Positions 41,522-50,300 of a DNA stretch of 64,000 nt are shown here, piece by piece. Where the stretch lies: contig JBOEGO010000023.1 of the NCBI GenBank assembly GCA_050633465.1, positions 42,140 through 106,139 of the forward strand, given 5' to 3'. The DNA comes from UBA3069 sp050633465. GTDB lineage: Bacteria; Pseudomonadota; Alphaproteobacteria; Rhodobacterales; Rhodobacteraceae. The translations under genes and the position numbers were made by a program. The notes below the pieces were generated by a model. It was not told where the DNA came from. It searched no databases and saw nothing but the letters and a program-made list of their open reading frames with translations. Every line of letters begins with the position of its first letter. Position 1 is the stretch's first letter.

Positions 41522-42370
41522 TTATTCCGCCGCTTGGGTGAACACGGTGCGGGTGGGGAATGGGATGTCGATCCCGCCTGCGTCCAGTGCCTCTTTGACC
41601 TGGCGTTTCATATCGGCCTGATAGGCGAAATAGTCGCCGCGATCGACCCAGACACGGGCCAGAAAATCAACCGAGCTGTCGCCCAGATTGTTGACCTGAA
41701 TGAAGGGTTCGGGATCGGTTTTTGACCGTGGATCGGCCATCAGAGTGTCGCGGATGATCTGTTCGGCCTGTTTCAAATTGGCACCATAACCCACGCCAAA
41801 GGTCCATTCGGCGCGGCGGGTGGGGTAGATCGAATAGTTGGTGATGGTGTTGCCCCATACCTTGGAGTTGGGGATGATCACCTGCACATTGCCGAGGCTG
41901 GCCAGTTCGGTGAAATTCAGGGTGATTGATTTGATGGTGCCGGTTTCCCCGTTTACCTCGACGAAATCACCGTTTTTGATCGGGCGGAACAGGATCAGCA
42001 TAACGCCAGCGGCCACATTCGACAGGGTGCCCTGCAATGCCAGACCAATGGCCAGACCCGCAGCACCGATAACGGCGACAAAGCTGGTGGTTTGCACGCC
42101 AAATGTGTTCAGAATGAACAGCGCGGTAAAGCCCATGACCGCGTAACCGGCCAGATTGCCAAGGAAGGAAAACAGCGTGTCGTCCAGTTTGGCGTGGCGT
42201 TCGCCAATCGCGGTGATGCGCCGTCTGATCCAGCCTGATACGACCAGACCAAGGATAAGAATTATGATCGCGGCCAGAACCGACCCCACGATCGAGGCCA
42301 GAAATTCCAGCGTCAGGTAATCGGCAACGGTTTTGCCGTTCCAGATTTCGGTGTTCAACAGATCTTGCAT
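41522..42370 (-). CDS. Small-conductance mechanosensitive channel, MscS family
   Basis: A 282-residue channel protein with three N-terminal membrane segments (about residues 22-46, 66-86, 92-115). The pore-lining helix and gate are GAAGLAIGLALQGTLSNVAAG, followed by the beta domain signature FRPIKNGDFVEVNGETGTIK. It opens under membrane tension to release solutes on osmotic downshock. The length matches E. coli MscS. Its ATG overlaps the phhB stop (TAATG). Confidence 0.93.
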   Translation of the reverse strand: MQDLLNTEIWNGKTVADYLTLEFLASIVGSVLAAIIILILGLVVSGWIRRRITAIGERHAKLDDTLFSFLGNLAGYAVMGFTALFILNTFGVQTTSFVAVIGAAGLAIGLALQGTLSNVAAGVMLILFRPIKNGDFVEVNGETGTIKSITLNFTELASLGNVQVIIPNSKVWGNTITNYSIYPTRRAEWTFGVGYGANLKQAEQIIRDTLMADPRSKTDPEPFIQVNNLGDSSVDFLARVWVDRGDYFAYQADMKRQVKEALDAGGIDIPFPTRTVFTQAAE

Positions 42371-42672
42371 TATCCCTCCGGATGCAGCCCGTCCATTTTG
42401 CGGGCCAGTTTTGCGTCTTGGGCCGACAGCCCGTCCACGTCATGCGTGGTCAGAATTACGGCGACCTTGTTATATACATTGCGCCACTCGGGGTGATGGT
42501 TCCATTTTTCTGCAAAAAAAGCGGCCTGTGTCATGAATGCAAAGGCCTCGGGGAAGTCTTCGAACACATATGTTTTGGTGATGGCGTCGCGATCCGCGAC
42601 CATGGACCAGCCGTTTTGCAAAAGCGGGTCGATCATCGCCTTGCGCCCTGTGTCTGACAGTTTCTCGTTCAT
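42370..42672 (-). CDS. phhB: 4a-hydroxytetrahydrobiopterin dehydratase
   Basis: A 100-residue pterin carbinolamine dehydratase. The conserved core is FMTQAAFFAEKWNHHPEWRN with the active-site histidines, then VYNKVAVILTTHDVDGLSAQD. It recycles pterin cofactor for aromatic amino-acid hydroxylases, and in bacteria without them its role is unclear. No phenylalanine hydroxylase gene is in the window. It overlaps its neighbours on both sides. Confidence 0.92.
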   Translation of the reverse strand: MNEKLSDTGRKAMIDPLLQNGWSMVADRDAITKTYVFEDFPEAFAFMTQAAFFAEKWNHHPEWRNVYNKVAVILTTHDVDGLSAQDAKLARKMDGLHPEG

Positions 42673-43850
42673 TGCTGTTCCTCCTGCGGGGTGTTTTTGA
42701 AGGGTCCATAGGTGGTCAGAACCTCGATTTCATGGGCCATGGCGGCGCGTTCCTGGGCCAGATAGCGATCGACTGCCTTGGCGAAACCGGGGTCAGCGAT
42801 CCAATGGGCCGAATGGGTTGGCACGGGCAGGTAACCGCGTGCCAGTTTGTGTTCGCCCTGTGCGCCTGCCTCGACTGTATCCAGCCCGTGGCGGATCGCG
42901 TAATCCATGGCGCGATAATAGCACAGTTCGAAATGCAAGCAGTCGTGGTGTTCGATGCAGCCCCAATAGCGGCCGAACAGGCGGTTCTGGCCGATGAAGT
43001 TCAGCGCACCCGCGATGGGGTGACCGTCACGCAGGGCCAGCACCAGCAGCACGTCATCGCGCATGGTTTGCTGAAGGATGTCGAAGAATGCGCGGGTCAG
43101 ATAGGGGCTGCCCCATTTGCGGCTGCCCGTGTCCTGATAGAATTGCCAGAAGGCATCCCAGTGATGGGGTTGGATGGCATCGCCGGTCAGTTCCACGATC
43201 TCGCCGCCGAAATCAGCGGCGCGGGTGCGCTCTTTGCGGATTGCCTTGCGTTTGCGCGACGAAAGCGATGCAAGAAAGCCGTCAAAATCGGCGTAGCCGT
43301 GGTTTTGCCAGTGATATTGCTGGGTGATGCGGGGCATCAGGCCCATGGCTGCGGCGGCGTCGGATTCGGTTTCGGTGCAGAATGTGATGTGGAGCGAGGA
43401 AAATTCCTGTTCCGCGGTGATTTGCACGGCGGCCTGCACCAGTGCGGATTGGCCTTGGGGCTCATACCCCGGTCGGGTCAGCAGGCGCCGCCCCGTGGCA
43501 GGGGTGAATGGCACGGCGATCTGGTGTTTGGGGTAATAGCGCCCGCCTGCGCGTTCGTATGCCTCTCCCCAGCCATGGTCGAAAATATATTCGCCCTGAC
43601 TGTGGGTTTTGGCATAAAGCGGCGCGGCGGCGATGACCTGCCCGCCTGCGCGCGCGACCAGATAGCGGGGATGCCAGCCCGACCCGTCGCCCACCGATCC
43701 GCTGGTTTCCAGTGCCATCAGGAAACGGTGCGTGGTAAATGGATCCTCTGCGCGTGCGCCAGCACCGGGCGCGGCGCAGGCATCCCAATCCTGCGCAGAG
43801 ATCTGCGCAAGGGACGATAATACCTCGATTTCCACGGTTTCGCCGGTCAT
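42669..43850 (-). CDS. GNAT/FemAB-like acyltransferase (DUF482 type)
   Basis: A 393-residue protein of the FemAB-like GNAT group formerly called DUF482. Typical segments are HPRYLVARAGGQVIAAAPLYAKTHSQGEYIFDHGWGEAYERAGGRYYPK (split over about residues 60-110), LSSRKRKAIRKERTRA, and VEAGAQGEHKLARGYLPVPTHSAHW near residue 340. The acyl donor and acceptor are unknown. ATG at 43850 has AGGGG upstream; the ATG at 43871 is less well placed. It is the first gene of the phhB-mscS run. Confidence 0.87.
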   Translation of the reverse strand: MTGETVEIEVLSSLAQISAQDWDACAAPGAGARAEDPFTTHRFLMALETSGSVGDGSGWHPRYLVARAGGQVIAAAPLYAKTHSQGEYIFDHGWGEAYERAGGRYYPKHQIAVPFTPATGRRLLTRPGYEPQGQSALVQAAVQITAEQEFSSLHITFCTETESDAAAAMGLMPRITQQYHWQNHGYADFDGFLASLSSRKRKAIRKERTRAADFGGEIVELTGDAIQPHHWDAFWQFYQDTGSRKWGSPYLTRAFFDILQQTMRDDVLLVLALRDGHPIAGALNFIGQNRLFGRYWGCIEHHDCLHFELCYYRAMDYAIRHGLDTVEAGAQGEHKLARGYLPVPTHSAHWIADPGFAKAVDRYLAQERAAMAHEIEVLTTYGPFKNTPQEEQQ

Positions 43851-43910
43851 TGTCGCCCCTCGGTCTTGCATGTGTTATCTGGGGCTGACCCCGGGTGGAT
43901 CAAGCGCGGG

Positions 43911-44675
43911 TCAGAGGATCGGCGCGTTATAGCCCTCGAATGTGATGTTGCGGGCGTATTTGCGCGCCTCGGCCTCTTCCTCGGGGGATTTCACCGTCCA
44001 GCACAGCAGGTCGGCACCGCGCAACACCAGGTCTTGCACACGGGGGCGGGTCAGGTCGTTTGCTTCGTGGCTGATGAATGTCGCGCCCACATGGTCATAA
44101 TCGGGAATGTCGCGCAGGCGGTCCAGCGTGCCTGCTGACAGCGGATACCACTCTTCGGGGCGATAGGCCGATGTGGTCAACCCACGTGGCAGATCGGGCA
44201 GCAGGATGCCCAGTTTAAGCACGCTGTGCGGGTTGAACGACATCAGCGCCACGGGGCCGTCATAGCCCTGTAATGCGGCGGCGGCGGCCTGTTCCAGCTT
44301 GCCCACGGCGGCGCCCATGGCCCCGTCCTGATCCTTGATTTCGATCAGCAGGGGGGCGCGGCCCGCGACCTGTTGCAACACCTGTTCCAGCGTTGGCACT
44401 GTGTCGCGCCCGCCCTTTAGGGGGATGCGCTGCAATTCTGCGGCAGAGCGTTGCTGGATCGGTCCATCCTCGATTGTCAGGCGACCAAGGTGGTAATCGT
44501 GAAACACCATGGCCTGCCCGTCGGCGGACAATTGCAGGTCAATTTCAATGCCATAGCCGTGTTCAATCGCGGCCTCGATCGCGGCGGGCGAATTTTCGGC
44601 CCGTCCCTGCGTGACATCGTGAAAGGCGCGGTGCGCCAGCGGGGCCTTGAAAAAGGCATCAGACAGGCGGGTCAT
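43911..44675 (-). CDS. Glycerophosphodiester phosphodiesterase
   Basis: A 254-residue GDPD-family enzyme that hydrolyses glycerophosphodiesters to glycerol-3-phosphate and an alcohol. Active-site features are AHRAFHDVTQGRAENSPAA (His and Arg with the Glu-Asn pair), GIEIDLQLSADGQAMVFHDY with metal ligands, and LLIEIKDQDG. The TIM-barrel length is normal. No signal peptide is seen, so it should be cytoplasmic. It overlaps the RidA gene by 4 bases. Confidence 0.92.
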   Translation of the reverse strand: MTRLSDAFFKAPLAHRAFHDVTQGRAENSPAAIEAAIEHGYGIEIDLQLSADGQAMVFHDYHLGRLTIEDGPIQQRSAAELQRIPLKGGRDTVPTLEQVLQQVAGRAPLLIEIKDQDGAMGAAVGKLEQAAAAALQGYDGPVALMSFNPHSVLKLGILLPDLPRGLTTSAYRPEEWYPLSAGTLDRLRDIPDYDHVGATFISHEANDLTRPRVQDLVLRGADLLCWTVKSPEEEAEARKYARNITFEGYNAPIL

Positions 44676-45136
44676 TTGATCTGGAAAATTGCCTCGATTT
44701 CAACAGCAACACCCAGCGGCAGCGATGCGGCGGATACGGCGGAACGGGCATGGCGACCCTGTTCACCCAGTGCTTCGACCATGAAATCGGATGCGCCGTT
44801 GATCACCTGCGGCTGCTCGGTGAAATCGGCGGTGGAATTGACGAAACCGACCAGTTTGACCACGCGCACCAGCCGGTCAATATCGCCGTCACAGGCCTTT
44901 TTCAACTGGGCCAACAGGGACACGGCACAGGTTTTCGCGGCAGCCGCGCCCTGTTCGGTCGACAGCGATGCGCCCAGCTTGCCCGTGATCAACCCGTCAG
45001 GGCCGTTAGAAATCTGCCCCGAGACATGCACCAGATCGCCCACCTGCACAAAAGGCACATAGTTGGCCGCAGGGGCGGGGGCGTCGGGCAGGGTGACGCC
45101 CAATTCGGCAAGACGGGTTTCAATGGCGCTGGTCAT
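44672..45136 (-). CDS. RidA family protein
   Basis: A 154-residue YjgF/YER057c/UK114 protein of the longer RidA-like subgroup. It shows VHVSGQISNGPDGLITGKLG near residue 34-53 and ARSAVSAASLPLGVAVEIEA at the end. The classic arginine is in the HARSAV segment. RidA proteins hydrolyse reactive enamine/imine intermediates from PLP enzymes. ATG at 45136 gives the family start; a longer frame upstream lacks support. It is translated just before GDPD in one operon. Confidence 0.87.
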   Translation of the reverse strand: MTSAIETRLAELGVTLPDAPAPAANYVPFVQVGDLVHVSGQISNGPDGLITGKLGASLSTEQGAAAAKTCAVSLLAQLKKACDGDIDRLVRVVKLVGFVNSTADFTEQPQVINGASDFMVEALGEQGRHARSAVSAASLPLGVAVEIEAIFQIK

Positions 45137-45258
45137 GGCAAGGCTCCGGAATATGGGACTGCATTTCGCGCAAAGGCTAACGGCGGAAGCACCCAATGGA
45201 AAGGGGGCAAAAGGGGGCCAGCCCCCCGGGATTGAAACAGGGTTTCAACCCACCCCCC

Positions 45259-45321
45259 GAGGTATTTCTACAACAGTGAAAGCAGGCACGGCGCGCCCTT
45301 TCATTGTTCCATAAATACCTC
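45259..45321. repeat. Inverted pair of the type A intergenic repeat
   Basis: GAGGTATTTCTACAACAGTG AAAG (45259-45282) and its inverted relative CTTTCATTGTTCCATAAATA CCTC (45298-45321) are separated by 15 bases. The minus-strand copy is preceded by GCCTCCGGCGG. Folded, they form a stem of about 24 bp with a few mismatches between the RidA and adaptor genes. Confidence 0.65.
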
Positions 45322-45339
45322 CGCCGGAGGCGTCCACGT

Positions 45340-46857
45340 TCACCCCTCGCGGAAGGCTTTGACGAAGTAATCGGTAAAGGGTTTCAGCAGATAGGCCAGC
45401 GGGGTGCGATCAGCGGTGCGAACGTAGGCTTCGACCGGCATGCCGGGGATCAGGGTGGTGCCTTCGGGCAGTTTTTCCTGCTCGCCCTCGGACAGGATGA
45501 TTTGCGTGCGGTAATAGGACATGCCGGTGCGTTCGTCGCTAAAGGCATCGGCGGAAATCTGGCTGACCTTGCCGTTAAGTTCGGGTGTGGTGCGTTGATC
45601 GAACGCAGAGAAGCGCAGCACCACGTCCTGGCCCGCGAATACCTGATCCACGTGGATGGGTTCGATCTGGGCCATGATGATCAGCGGGCGGTCCTGTGGC
45701 ACAATATACAGCACCGGATCGGCGGGGCGGATCACCGATGCGGTGCCGAAAATTTCCAGCCCGTAAACGATGCCTGCAACGGGTGCGCGGATATCCAGCC
45801 GGTTTAGCTGTTCAAGCAGGGCGCGGCGTTGTTCGGCCAGCTCCAGCTCGCGGTATTGCAGGTCGCGCAGGCGGGTTATGGCCTCTTCGCGGCGTGCAGT
45901 GCCCAGTTTGATCACCTCGATGTCGATTTCGGTAATCCGGCCTTCGGCTTGGGCTTTTTGCGCGGTCAGGTCACCAACCTGACCCGACAGGCGGGCCTGT
46001 TCGCGTTGCAGGGCCAGCACGCGGCTGGCCTGTGCCAGCCCGCGATCCAGCAGGGATTGTTGGTCGCCCAGTTCCTTTTCGATCAGGGCCACCTGCGCGG
46101 TCAGCGCGGTTTGCTGCGCCACAATGCCATCGACCTGATTGGCGATCTGGCCACGGCGTTTGCCCAATTGGTCGATTTCCTGTGCGATGCTTTCGGCGCG
46201 GGCGGCCAGCAGGCGGTTTTGCCCGTCGACCAGCGACATCACATCGGGGGATTTCGCGGCGGCGTCCAGCAGGACGGGATCATAGGTGGCCAGGTCTTGG
46301 CCGTCGCGTTCGGCGTCCAGACGGCCACGGCGGGCCATCAGTTCAAACAACTGTCCTTCGGCGATGGCCAGTTCCGATTTCAGGCGGGTGGCGTCCAGCC
46401 GGACCAGCACATCGCCTGCGGCGACGATATCGCCCTCTTTTACCAGCAATTCATCGACGACGCCGCCATCGGGGTGCTGCACGACCTGACGGTTGCGGTC
46501 CACCTCGATCCGGCCGGATGCGATAATCGCGCCGGAAATATTGGTCAGGCTGGCCCATGCGCCAAAACCGCCGACAAGGATCAGCAGTGCAATCAGGCCA
46601 AGGGTCAGCGGCCAGCGGGCGGAAAACCCGTTACTGGAGGCAGGTTTGGCGGGGGCGGCGGGTTGCGGCGCATTGGGTGCGGCCATTTTCAGCGCCTTGG
46701 GTCGGGTTTGCGGTTTGCCCGCCGGCGCGGATGTGGGTGCTGCGGCGCGCGCGGGTGCGGGTGCGGGGCGCGCGGGCGATTCCCCATCGCCTGCGGTGGT
46801 AAACATAACCCCGGATTTTTCCGGTGTCTTGGGGGTGTTGTTGTCAGACCGGGTCAT
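45340..46857 (-). CDS. Type I secretion periplasmic adaptor, HlyD family
   Basis: A 505-residue membrane fusion protein of the HlyD/PrsE type. It has a proline-alanine-rich cytoplasmic N-terminus of about 80 residues and one membrane segment (WPLTLGLIALLILVGGFGAW). A lipoyl-type half (GRIEVDRNRQVVQHPDGGVVDELLVKEGD), a long coiled-coil hairpin and the closing PGMPVEAYVRTADRTPLAYL with LLKPFTDYFVKAFRE follow. It links the inner-membrane ATPase to a TolC-like outer-membrane channel. Its ATG overlaps the stop of the ATPase gene. The proline-alanine tail is longer than usual. Confidence 0.92.
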   Translation of the reverse strand: MTRSDNNTPKTPEKSGVMFTTAGDGESPARPAPAPARAAAPTSAPAGKPQTRPKALKMAAPNAPQPAAPAKPASSNGFSARWPLTLGLIALLILVGGFGAWASLTNISGAIIASGRIEVDRNRQVVQHPDGGVVDELLVKEGDIVAAGDVLVRLDATRLKSELAIAEGQLFELMARRGRLDAERDGQDLATYDPVLLDAAAKSPDVMSLVDGQNRLLAARAESIAQEIDQLGKRRGQIANQVDGIVAQQTALTAQVALIEKELGDQQSLLDRGLAQASRVLALQREQARLSGQVGDLTAQKAQAEGRITEIDIEVIKLGTARREEAITRLRDLQYRELELAEQRRALLEQLNRLDIRAPVAGIVYGLEIFGTASVIRPADPVLYIVPQDRPLIIMAQIEPIHVDQVFAGQDVVLRFSAFDQRTTPELNGKVSQISADAFSDERTGMSYYRTQIILSEGEQEKLPEGTTLIPGMPVEAYVRTADRTPLAYLLKPFTDYFVKAFREG

Positions 46858-48587
46858 CGCACCCCTCCTTTGTCGCCGGTTTGCTGGATTTGCTGGTGGT
46901 TTTTCACCACCTCGCGCAGCACCTCATCCTTGGGGCCAAAGGCGACGCGCGCCCCGCCTTCGAGCATCAGAAGCATATCGCATTCCTGAATGGCGGCGGG
47001 GCGGTGCGCCATGATCAGCGCCGATTTGCCTTGCGATTTCATGGCGCGGATCGCTTGGTTCAAGGCCATCGACCCTTCGTTGTCCAGATTCGAGTTCGGT
47101 TCATCCAGCACCAGAATTTGCGGGTCGCCATACATGGCGCGGGCCAGCCCGATGCGTTGGATTTGCCCGCCTGACAGCCGCCCGCCATTGGCGGATACGC
47201 GGGTATCATAGCCTTCGGGCAGTTTCAGGATCATGTCATGCGCGGCGGCCTTTTTCGCGGCATCGACCACGGCGGCGGCATCAGGTTGCGCCGACAGTTT
47301 GGCGATGTTTTCGGCGATGGTGCCATCAAACAGCTGCACCCGCTGCGGCAGATACCCGATGTGCTGGCCCAGCACGTTTGGTTCGTATTGATCCAGTGAC
47401 GCGCCATCCAGCCGGATTTTACCACCGGCACAGCGCCAGACCCCTGTCAGCGCCCGTGCCAGCGTGGATTTACCCGCGCCAGACGGGCCGATCACGCCCA
47501 GCGCCTGACCCGGTTGCAGGGTGAATGAAACCATGCGCAGGCTGGCCTGCGATTCACCGGGGGGGACGACGGTGCATTGCTGCACCTCTAGCAGGGCCTT
47601 GGGCGTGGGCAGGGCGGTTTTGGGTTGTTCTGCGGGGACCTCGCCCAGCAGTTCAGACAGGTTCTGCCAGCCCTTCATGGCGCGTTGCACCACGGCCCAT
47701 TGGCCAATGGCCAGTTCGATCGGGGCCAGGGCGCGGCCCATCAGGATGGACCCCGCAATCATCGCGCCCGGTGTCAATTCGCCCTTGAGCACCAGCAGCG
47801 CACCAAGGCCCAGCATGGCCGATTGCAGCAACAAGCGGAATGTTTTGGTGATGGTGGAAAAGGTGCCCGCCAGATCGGATGCGGCCACTTGCCCTGTCAG
47901 CGATTGCGAACGCGCCGCCTGCCAGCGGTCAAACGCGGCGTCGCGCATTCCCATGGCCTGCACCATTTCGGATTCGCCCCTGATCTGTTCTGAAATCGCT
48001 TCGGATGCGACATTGGCCATATTGGCCCGGCCCACCGGAATGCGGGTGTATAGCTGGTTCAGGATGGTCACCACGATCAACACCAGCCCGCCCGCAATCG
48101 CCAGATAGCCAAGCCACGGGTGGAAAATGAAAATTCCGATCAGAAACAGTGGCGTCCACGGGATATCGAACAGCGCCATCAGCGCGGGCGAGGTCATCAG
48201 CCGCTGCACTGATTCGAGGTCGCGCAATCCGGTTTGGGTTTTTTCATCCGGTGCGACGGCGGATTTGCGGATCACCGCGTCGAACACGCGCCGGTCCAGA
48301 CGGGCCTGAAATTTCGCTCCGACACGGGCCATGATACGGGAGCGGGCGTAATCCAGCACCCCCATGGTGCCATATAAAAACAGCACCAGCACCGACAGCC
48401 CGATCAGGGTTTCCACCGAACGCGACCCCAGCACGCGGTCATACACCTGCAACATATACAGCGGGCCGGTCAGCATCAGCATATTGGCAAAGAACGAAAA
48501 TATCGCAACGAACCAATAAAGGCTGCGGCTTTCCTTGCGGGCCTCGCGCAATTCGTGGCGGCCTGCTTCTACGCGTCTGTTCTGCAT
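46854..48587 (-). CDS. Type I secretion system permease/ATPase (PrsD/AprD type)
   Basis: A 577-residue ABC exporter half-transporter for protein secretion. The N-terminal membrane domain starts SLYWFVAIFSFFANMLMLTG and carries the family motif LYMLQVYDRVLGSRS. The nucleotide-binding domain shows Walker A GPSGAGKSTLARAL, signature LSGGQIQRIGLARAM and Walker B ILVLDEPNSNLD. ATG at 48587 has AGAAAG upstream; ATG at 48605 is also possible, and the longer frame starts with TTG. No calcium-binding repeat (RTX) substrate gene is in the window. Confidence 0.92.
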   Translation of the reverse strand: MQNRRVEAGRHELREARKESRSLYWFVAIFSFFANMLMLTGPLYMLQVYDRVLGSRSVETLIGLSVLVLFLYGTMGVLDYARSRIMARVGAKFQARLDRRVFDAVIRKSAVAPDEKTQTGLRDLESVQRLMTSPALMALFDIPWTPLFLIGIFIFHPWLGYLAIAGGLVLIVVTILNQLYTRIPVGRANMANVASEAISEQIRGESEMVQAMGMRDAAFDRWQAARSQSLTGQVAASDLAGTFSTITKTFRLLLQSAMLGLGALLVLKGELTPGAMIAGSILMGRALAPIELAIGQWAVVQRAMKGWQNLSELLGEVPAEQPKTALPTPKALLEVQQCTVVPPGESQASLRMVSFTLQPGQALGVIGPSGAGKSTLARALTGVWRCAGGKIRLDGASLDQYEPNVLGQHIGYLPQRVQLFDGTIAENIAKLSAQPDAAAVVDAAKKAAAHDMILKLPEGYDTRVSANGGRLSGGQIQRIGLARAMYGDPQILVLDEPNSNLDNEGSMALNQAIRAMKSQGKSALIMAHRPAAIQECDMLLMLEGGARVAFGPKDEVLREVVKNHQQIQQTGDKGGVR

Positions 48588-48789
48588 CTGTGTCTTTCTG
48601 CCCATTTGGGTGCGGCGGGTTGCGCCACTGTCTGTATAGGTTTTTACTGCCCGGGGGCTGTTGTAAACGTGGTCTATCAATCAATTGTCGCCAAACTGCC
48701 ACATATTCACAGGAACCCGACGAATTTGGCTGTGTTCAGCAGATGCAATAACTAAACAGGGTTTTACAAGGAAGAGATCGGAATTTCCA

Positions 48790-49593
48790 TTGCCAGTATT
48801 CCATACCCTTAGGGTGGGGCGCATCGCGATTGCGGCCCTTGCTGCCGCTTTGATTGTGGGCGGTTGTGCGCCACGTGGTCACGTGGGCGCGGGTGGCATT
48901 GACGACCCATATGAAAAAATCAACCGCAAGACGCACGCGTTCAACCGTGGCATTGACCGCGCATTCGTGCGTCCGGCAGGCACCGGATATGCCAGTGTCG
49001 TGCCCGATGACATTCAGGACAGCGTTGGCAATCTGGCCGACAATCTGGGCGGTCCGCAACTGGTGGTGAACAACCTGTTGCAGGGCGATCTGCCCGGCGC
49101 GTTGAAAAACACCTATCGTTTCGTGATCAACACCACGCTGGGGTTTGGCGGGCTGTTTGATGTGGCCTCTGATTTCGGGGTCGAAGAGGTGGACACCGAT
49201 TTTGGCGCGACGCTGGCCAAATGGGGTGTGCGCGAAGGCGTATATGTCGAATTGCCCCTGCTTGGCCCGTCGACCGAACGCGATGCATTCGGCAAGGTGG
49301 TGGATATTTTCACCGATCCGTTGGGCTATGCCCTGCCGAACCCTGAAAAATATTACCCCTACGGTGCCAAGGCTGCGGATATGCTGGGCAAACGTGGCCG
49401 CCACGCCGAACTGGTTGATTCGATTCTGTATGACAGTGCCGACAGCTATGCGCAGGGGCGTATGATCTATTTGCAGAACCGCCGTTATAATCTGGGGGCA
49501 TCGGCCGAGGATCTGTATAGTGATCCCTATGCCACTGGAACTGTGGCTGATGACCCCTATATGGACCCATACGCCGACCCCTATGCAGAGTGA
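48790..49593 (+). CDS. mlaA: MlaA family lipoprotein
   Basis: A 267-residue VacJ/MlaA lipoprotein, the outer-membrane part of the system that keeps phospholipids out of the outer leaflet. The lipobox VGGC follows a hydrophobic signal (IAIAALAAALIVGGCAPRG). MlaA motifs are DDPYEKINRKTHAFNRGID, NLADNLGGPQLVVNNLLQGD, TLGFGGLFDVASDFG and ATLAKWGVREGVYVELPLLGPS. No ATG is found before the signal. TTG at 48790, with GGAAGAG about 13 bases upstream, is the best start, but GTG at 48814 is possible. The C-terminus has repeated DPYA-type elements. It is followed by an mlaC-type gene. Confidence 0.88.
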   Translation: MPVFHTLRVGRIAIAALAAALIVGGCAPRGHVGAGGIDDPYEKINRKTHAFNRGIDRAFVRPAGTGYASVVPDDIQDSVGNLADNLGGPQLVVNNLLQGDLPGALKNTYRFVINTTLGFGGLFDVASDFGVEEVDTDFGATLAKWGVREGVYVELPLLGPSTERDAFGKVVDIFTDPLGYALPNPEKYYPYGAKAADMLGKRGRHAELVDSILYDSADSYAQGRMIYLQNRRYNLGASAEDLYSDPYATGTVADDPYMDPYADPYAE

Positions 49594-49616
49594 TTTTCAA
49601 GCGGAGCGATTTTGAT

Positions 49617-50243
49617 ATGAAGACCAAAACCCCGATGACCCGCCGCAAGGTGATGACCCTGATGGGCGCGACCGGATTGGCCACCGTGTTTGGCGGGCTG
49701 TTCCCTGCCGCCCCCGCATTTGCGGGCAACGAGGCATCCTCCAAGGCGTTGATCGAAAAGGCCGTGGTGGCAATCAACCGCGTGATCGCATCGGGCAAAT
49801 CCGAAACGGCGATGTATCGCGATTTTGAACGCATCTTTGCCGAATTTTCGGATGTGCCGACCATTGCCCGCTATGCTTTGGGCGCGGATGCACGCAGCGC
49901 CAGTGCCGCACAAATGAACGCCTTTACCAAGGCATTCGCCCGCTACATTTCGGTGAAATACGGCAAGCGGTTCCGCGAATTTATCGGTGGCAAGATCGAG
50001 GTCAACGCCGCCCGCAAGGTCAAAAGCTTTTACGAGGTGAAAACCACTGCGATCCTGCGTGGGCAAGCACCGTTCGAGGTGGTGTTTCTGGTGTCGGACC
50101 GATCGGGGCGTGACAAGTTTTTCAACCTGTTCATCGAAGGCGTGAACATGCTGCTGACCGAACGCACCGAAATCGGCGCGATGCTGGACAAACGCAAGGG
50201 CAACATTGACGCGCTGATCAAGGATCTGGTCGCGCTGGGCTGA
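49617..50243 (+). CDS. mlaC: MlaC/Ttg2D family phospholipid-binding protein
   Basis: A 208-residue periplasmic protein of the toluene-tolerance Ttg2/MlaC family. The N-terminus MTRRKVMTLMGATGLATVFG with a cut near AFA is a signal peptide of twin-arginine appearance, although only a loose RR motif is present. The mature domain shows TIARYALGADARSASAAQMN, FTKAFARYISVKYGKRFREF and NLFIEGVNMLLTERTEIGAML, typical of MlaC. It shuttles phospholipid between MlaA and the inner membrane. The mlaFED transporter is not in the window. ATG at 49617 has a modest GGAGCG site. Confidence 0.88.
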   Translation: MKTKTPMTRRKVMTLMGATGLATVFGGLFPAAPAFAGNEASSKALIEKAVVAINRVIASGKSETAMYRDFERIFAEFSDVPTIARYALGADARSASAAQMNAFTKAFARYISVKYGKRFREFIGGKIEVNAARKVKSFYEVKTTAILRGQAPFEVVFLVSDRSGRDKFFNLFIEGVNMLLTERTEIGAMLDKRKGNIDALIKDLVALG

Positions 50244-50265
50244 TCACCGCCCGCCCTGAAATATC

Positions 50266-50295
50266 AAAGGCCGCCCTGTGACGGGGCGGCCTTTT
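50266..50295. terminator. Bidirectional terminator between mlaC and the PBP gene
   Basis: AAAGGCCGCCC (50266-50276) pairs with GGGCGGCCTTT (50284-50294), giving T-runs in both directions between two convergent genes. Confidence 0.9.
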
Positions 50296-50300
50296 GCGTA

